Shown: piece after piece, positions 16,035 through 19,506 of the stretch | Numbering within the stretch: the stretch's first letter is position 1 | Layout of the letters: each line of letters opens with the position of its first letter | NCBI GenBank assembly: GCA_002366775.1 | Contig: DFBW01000265.1 | Location: 796-20,301, forward strand | DNA from: Roseovarius sp. UBA3070 | GTDB lineage: Bacteria; Pseudomonadota; Alphaproteobacteria; Rhodobacterales; Rhodobacteraceae | Length of the DNA: 19,506 nt | Direction of reading: 5' to 3' | Translations under genes and position numbers: made by a program | The notes under the pieces: generated by a model | What the model was told of the DNA's origin: nothing | Databases searched by the model: none | What the model saw: only the letters and a program-made list of their open reading frames with translations

Positions 16035-16373
16035 ATGCTGAAAACCATTTTGAACGGAGCGGTGATCGTGTCGTTGCTGGGGCTTACTGCCTGCACGCCT
16101 GCAACAATCAAGCCCGATGCCCTGGTGGCGCAATGTCAGGCCGAGGCCGCCCCCGCAGGCACCTATCAATATGATGAAGGCCCTGCTGTGCCGGTGATGA
16201 CAGCCGTTGCCGATGGCACGCAGGCCGGTGCTGATGCGTTCAACGCTTGCATTCGTAACAAGGCCGTGGCCGCTGGGCTGATTGCCAATCCCGCCACTGC
16301 GCGTAGCAATTATTGCCCGGATGGTGCTGCGCTTTTGTATGGCGGTGCCACCTATTGCATCGGAACCAACTGA
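16035..16373 (+). CDS. Small lipoprotein of unknown function in the sdh operon (1)
   Basis: I do not recognise a characterised family. The 112-residue product has a short charged start, a hydrophobic stretch and lipobox LGLTAC, with Cys20 as the lipidation site, so it should be a periplasm-facing lipoprotein. The mature part holds four further cysteines (34, 72, 94, 108), enough for two disulfides, and a C-terminal NYCPDGAALLYGGATYCIGTN-like segment. ATG 16035 follows GGGGGA. An upstream in-frame start at 15978 lies inside sdhA and adds no signal-like sequence. The stop overlaps the next gene in TGATG. The placement between sdhA and sdhB is what is unusual; a role in complex II assembly or envelope redox state is speculation. 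Confidence 0.85.
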   Translation: MLKTILNGAVIVSLLGLTACTPATIKPDALVAQCQAEAAPAGTYQYDEGPAVPVMTAVADGTQAGADAFNACIRNKAVAAGLIANPATARSNYCPDGAALLYGGATYCIGTN

Positions 16374-16693
16374 TGCGGCGTGTGATCGCCATCCTGGCCC
16401 TTGGCCTGCTGAGCGCCTGTGGGGTTGCCAATAAGGCGGCTGATGAGCTGGCACGCGATCAGGCCAAATCGGTGGTGAGTGGCGTTGTGTCGTCCAAGCT
16501 GCCGGGTGTTAACGTGGCCCCCGTGAGCGACTGCATCATTGATGCGGCTTCGGCTTCGGAAATTCTAAGCATCGCCGGGGCATCTGTCACCGGAGTGAAT
16601 GAAAATACGGTAAGTCTGGTGGTTGAGATCGCCGGACGCCCTGATGCCGTTCAATGTATTGCCAAAAACGGCCTGACCCTGCTGGGCAGCTGA
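16373..16693 (+). CDS. Small lipoprotein of unknown function in the sdh operon (2)
   Basis: The 106-residue product has a typical lipoprotein signal (MRRVIAILALGLLSAC) with Cys16 lipidated. The mature part has an alanine-rich, probably helical segment (residues 19-42), then a small domain with two cysteines (54 and 95) that could form one disulfide, around SDCIIDAASASEILSIAG and a beta-rich ENTVSLVVEIAGRPDAVQC. I know no function for it. ATG 16373 overlaps the stop of the previous lipoprotein by one base, and sdhB begins 15 bp after its stop. The two lipoproteins do not obviously resemble each other beyond the signal peptide. Confidence 0.85.
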   Translation: MRRVIAILALGLLSACGVANKAADELARDQAKSVVSGVVSSKLPGVNVAPVSDCIIDAASASEILSIAGASVTGVNENTVSLVVEIAGRPDAVQCIAKNGLTLLGS

Positions 16694-16708
16694 TCCGAGG
16701 AGAGACAC

Positions 16709-17488
16709 ATGGTAGAACTGACCCTCCCCAAAAACTCGCGCATGACGACGGGCAAAACCTGGCCCAAGCCGGAAGGCGCCACCAACCTGCGCAAGTTCCA
16801 GATTTACCGCTGGACGCCCGATGATGGAAAAAACCCATCCGTCGATACCTATTTCGTCGATATGGACACCTGCGGGCCGATGATTTTGGATGCGCTGATC
16901 AAGATCAAGAATGAGATTGATCCAACGCTGACCTTCCGCCGGTCCTGCCGCGAGGGCATCTGCGGATCCTGCGCGATGAATATCGACGGTATCAACACGC
17001 TGGCCTGCATCTATGGCATGGATGAGGTGAAGGGCGACGTGAAAATCTATCCGTTGCCACATATGCCGGTGGTGCGTGATCTGATCCCCGATCTGACGCA
17101 TTTCTACGCACAGCACGCCAGCATTATGCCGTGGCTGGAAACCAAAACCAACCGCCCGGCCAAAGAATGGAAGCAGAGCATCGAGGATCGCTCAAAACTT
17201 GATGGTCTTTATGAATGTGTGATGTGTGCGTCTTGCTCCACGTCCTGCCCCAGTTATTGGTGGAACGGTGATCGCTACCTCGGACCTGCGGCCTTGCTGC
17301 ACGCGTACCGCTGGATCATCGACAGCCGCGATGAGGCCACGGGCGAGCGTCTGGACGAGCTGAACGACCCATTCAAATTGTACCGCTGTCACACCATCAT
17401 GAACTGCGCCAAAACCTGCCCCAAGGGCCTGAACCCGGCGCTGGCCATTGCCGAGATCAAGAAAATGATGGTCGAGCGCGCAATCTGA
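16709..17488 (+). CDS. sdhB: Succinate dehydrogenase iron-sulfur subunit
   Basis: SdhB carries electrons from FAD to quinone through three Fe-S clusters. The [2Fe-2S] ligands sit in CREGICGSC (Cys80, 85, 88) with Cys100. The [4Fe-4S] and [3Fe-4S] clusters use [11 protein letters not shown] (Cys170, 173, 176, 180) and [11 protein letters not shown] (Cys227, 233, 237). All expected cysteines are present in the 259-residue protein. Trp184, after the PSYWW segment, fits the quinone-site tryptophan region. ATG 16709 has GGAGAG upstream. The next gene starts 1 bp after the stop. Confidence 0.98.
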   Translation: MVELTLPKNSRMTTGKTWPKPEGATNLRKFQIYRWTPDDGKNPSVDTYFVDMDTCGPMILDALIKIKNEIDPTLTFRRSCREGICGSCAMNIDGINTLACIYGMDEVKGDVKIYPLPHMPVVRDLIPDLTHFYAQHASIMPWLETKTNRPAKEWKQSIEDRSKLDGLYECVMCASCSTSCPSYWWNGDRYLGPAALLHAYRWIIDSRDEATGERLDELNDPFKLYRCHTIMNCAKTCPKGLNPALAIAEIKKMMVERAI

Positions 17489-17489
17489 C

Positions 17490-18263
17490 GTGAGCGATCC
17501 GTTCACCGTCATCTCAGCCCAGTCAGGCGACATTCGCCCGACCGAGCTGATGGTGTTTGGCGAGCGGAATTCCGGCACCAATCTGGCGCATGAGCTGCTC
17601 AGGCGGAACATCCCTGCCTTTGCAAACAGTCCCGGTGACCGGATTGGCAAATACGGGTTTCGCTATGGTTGGAAACATGGGTTTCCACAGATGCTGGCTG
17701 CGCCCGATACTACGTTGGCCATCGGTATTTTCCGACATCCTGAAACCTGGGTTCAATCCATGCACGCTCGGCCATGGCACGCCGTGCCCGCTCTGCGCGA
17801 TCAGCCATTTGATCAGTTTATCCGGGCCGAGTGGCAATCCCGTGTGGATGAAAAGAACTTTGGCATCCAAGACGGTGATGCGCGTGCCCTGGCCGAACTG
17901 CATTGGGATCGCCACCCGTTGACGGGCCAAAGGTTTGAAAACGTTCTGGCCTTGCGCGTTGCCAAATCCACTGGGTTTTTATCGCTGCCGGTGCGTTTCG
18001 CCAATTGCCTGCTGGTGCAATTTGAAGCGGTGCAAAACAATCCCGAGGGATTTGTGTCCTATGTGGCCCACACCTTTGGATTGCCAACGAAAGCTGCGTT
18101 CCAAACGGTGGAGGAGCGCCGGGGTAAGCCCTCGGACGGGCCGTTCACACCGCAGATACGCCCTGCGTTATCGCCTGAGGATCGAAGCTTTGTTTGGTCG
18201 CAAATCGACAGGGTGCAGGAAACCGCATTGGAGTATGCACCGCTAACCACCACGCTGGATTAA
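17490..18263 (+). CDS. Putative sulfotransferase-like P-loop protein
   Basis: The 257-residue product resembles the sulfotransferase fold. GERNSGTNL (residues 24-32) fits the 5'-phosphosulfate loop, and FRHPETWVQSMH (81-92; Arg82, Ser90) fits the 3'-phosphate motif of PAPS-dependent enzymes. A conserved-looking WKHG (61-64) lies between them. No signal peptide or membrane helix is visible, so it is probably cytoplasmic. Acceptor and activity are unknown, and a different P-loop function is possible. The GTG start at 17490 is 1 bp after the sdhB stop with only a weak ribosome site, which suggests translation coupled to sdhB. No later start preserves the P-loop. Confidence 0.7.
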   Translation: MSDPFTVISAQSGDIRPTELMVFGERNSGTNLAHELLRRNIPAFANSPGDRIGKYGFRYGWKHGFPQMLAAPDTTLAIGIFRHPETWVQSMHARPWHAVPALRDQPFDQFIRAEWQSRVDEKNFGIQDGDARALAELHWDRHPLTGQRFENVLALRVAKSTGFLSLPVRFANCLLVQFEAVQNNPEGFVSYVAHTFGLPTKAAFQTVEERRGKPSDGPFTPQIRPALSPEDRSFVWSQIDRVQETALEYAPLTTTLD

Positions 18264-18428
18264 CCGGGCCATCAATAGCGAGGTGAAGACCACAATCAGC
18301 GCCGCAAGCGCGTGGTATCCCCAAAACCAATTCTGGCCTGCAACAGGTTCAATTTCCGCTGAATTAAAGAATTTGCGCAAAAACTGCACAACTTGCGCGG
18401 CAATCCATGCACATGCGCCTGCGAAAAC
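18243..18428 (-). other. Doubtful small membrane-protein ORF or gene remnant antisense in the gap before creD
   Basis: On the reverse strand a frame of 61 codons runs from just after a TAG (18431-18429) to a TAG at 18245-18243. It reads like protein: VQFLRKFFNSAEIEPVAG in the middle, then a probable membrane helix in GYHALAALIVVFTSLLMARL and a basic end. It has no ATG; the only plausible starts are GTG 18389 or TTG 18380, without a clear ribosome site. It overlaps the 3' end of the sulfotransferase-like gene by 21 bp. It could be a small real gene, the decayed end of a former gene, or chance. Confidence 0.25.
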
Positions 18429-18463
18429 CTACAGCGTATAGGCTGTGAAAAGGAATTTGCCCC

Positions 18464-19506
18464 ATGCTGAAATCACTTGGTTTACGTTTTATCATCGTGG
18501 GGTTGCTGATCCTGCTGATGTTTATCCCTGTTTTGTTTGTGGGCGATATCATTGATGCGCGTGCGGATTATAACCGTTCAACCCGCTCAAATGTGGGCAA
18601 TGAATGGGGCGGGCGGCAATCACTGTCTGGCCCGGTTTTGATCATCCCGGTCGAAGAAACCGTGATGGTGCGCGAAAAGCGCGAGGTACTGGATCCTGAC
18701 ACCGGCATTCAAAAACTGGATGGCAACGACAAGCCGATTTTTCGCTATGTGAACGTGCAAAAGGTGCTGCGCCGCGCGCCGGTCTATCTGTATCCGGGCG
18801 CATTTGAGGCCAATATTGATACGCAAACCCAAGAACGCCACCGCGGTATCTTTAACGTGCCGGTCTATTCGGCCGAGGCGGAACTGAACTTTGATTTCCC
18901 GACTGAAACAGCAGCCGATGCCTTGGTGGACGATGAGGTACTGCTTTGGGATGCGGCAGAGCTACATGTCTCGGTCACCTCCAACCGGGCCCTGCGCGGG
19001 GCCGCTAAATTGCAGGCCGCTGACACCGAGTTGCAGATGGAACCACGCGCATTGAACGACAATCGCATCGGTGGGGTCCGGGCCCCCACAGGTGATCCGC
19101 GTAAACATGACGCTTACACTTTGACGCTCGATTTCAACGGGGCTGAAACGCTGTCGATCGCGCCTGTGGGCCGTGATAGCAAAATCAGTTACACTTCGGA
19201 CTGGCCACACCCCAGTTTTTATGGCGCGTTCCTGCCCGATGGCCATGACATCACCGATGATGGGTTCAAGGCCAGCTGGTCAATCCCGCATCTGGCACGC
19301 CCCTTGCCGCAACTGTCGCGTGAGGATCAGGATTATGTCGCACGCCAATCCACCAGCTTTGGGGTGGAGCTGTATCAACCCAATGATTTTTATCAAAAAT
19401 CCTACCGCGCTGCGCGGTATGGTATCTTGTTTATTGGTCTCAGCTTTCTGACGATTTTCCTGATCGAAGGTCAGGCGAAACGCCCCACACACCCGGTGCA
19501 ATACAT
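18464..19506 (+). CDS. creD: CreD-like inner membrane protein (partial, C-terminus off the right edge)
   Basis: The 347 residues present match the CreD family, named for the CreBC-regulated E. coli membrane protein linked to envelope integrity and beta-lactam response. The order is an N-terminal membrane helix (IIVGLLILLMFIPVLFVGDI), family-typical RSNVGNEWGGRQSLSGPVLIIP, a long periplasmic domain with FNVPVYSAEAELNFDF and YTSDWPHPSFYGAFLP, and the beginning of the C-terminal membrane bundle (YGILFIGLSFLTIFLIE). The remaining helices are outside the window. ATG 18464 is supported by AAAAGGA upstream. No creBC genes are present here, so regulation is unknown. The 200-bp gap upstream should hold its promoter, but I could not place one. 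Confidence 0.9.
   Translation, partial: MLKSLGLRFIIVGLLILLMFIPVLFVGDIIDARADYNRSTRSNVGNEWGGRQSLSGPVLIIPVEETVMVREKREVLDPDTGIQKLDGNDKPIFRYVNVQKVLRRAPVYLYPGAFEANIDTQTQERHRGIFNVPVYSAEAELNFDFPTETAADALVDDEVLLWDAAELHVSVTSNRALRGAAKLQAADTELQMEPRALNDNRIGGVRAPTGDPRKHDAYTLTLDFNGAETLSIAPVGRDSKISYTSDWPHPSFYGAFLPDGHDITDDGFKASWSIPHLARPLPQLSREDQDYVARQSTSFGVELYQPNDFYQKSYRAARYGILFIGLSFLTIFLIEGQAKRPTHPVQY

Noticed and set aside
1..19506. CRISPR array, tRNA or rRNA genes, insertion sequence, prophage or defence cassette
   Set aside because: Looked for on both strands; no spaced direct repeats, tRNA-like cloverleaf, transposase, integrase or phage genes were recognised.

Overview
The window is about 19.5 kb of compact, high-GC alphaproteobacterial chromosome. 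Protein content, short intergenic gaps and the sdhC-sdhD-sdhA-sdhB order with extra small genes fit the Rhodobacterales (Roseobacter group). This assignment comes from recognising the protein sequences, not from a database search. Nearly everything is housekeeping. I see no tRNA, rRNA, insertion sequence, prophage, CRISPR array or defence island.

Region 1 (1-4524). A leftward pair reads lppC (a lipoprotein activator of penicillin-binding proteins) then glnD (PII uridylyltransferase, cut by the left edge). Diverging from it are rsmI (16S rRNA 2'-O-methyltransferase) and yraN (PD-ExK nuclease-like fold), which overlap by one base. Region 2 (4588-7912). gshB (glutathione synthase) overlaps an alpha/beta hydrolase by four bases. 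The hydrolase runs tail-to-tail into comM (YifB-type AAA ATPase), sharing 52 bp. Region 3 (7913-12088). murJ (lipid II flippase) faces a rhomboid-family membrane protein; trpS diverges from the rhomboid gene and is followed by a VOC/glyoxalase-fold gene. Region 4 (12187-18263). A leftward class IV aminotransferase is separated by a 366-bp regulatory gap from the succinate dehydrogenase operon. That operon reads sdhC, sdhD, sdhA, two small lipoprotein genes, sdhB, then a sulfotransferase-like gene starting 1 bp after sdhB. Region 5 (18264-19506). A short gap with a doubtful small membrane ORF leads into creD, cut by the right edge.

The points most worth a second look are these. The rhomboid homologue appears to have lost the catalytic Ser (now Phe), the catalytic His (now Asp) and the oxyanion Asn (now Ala), so it looks like a pseudoprotease. 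Two tandem Cys-containing lipoproteins of unknown function sit between sdhA and sdhB. A double palindrome upstream of sdhC has its centres exactly 20 bp apart. A CtrA-like site lies upstream of comM. I did not find a clear multi-gene novel system; the sdh operon with its lipoproteins and sulfotransferase-like gene is the closest candidate.
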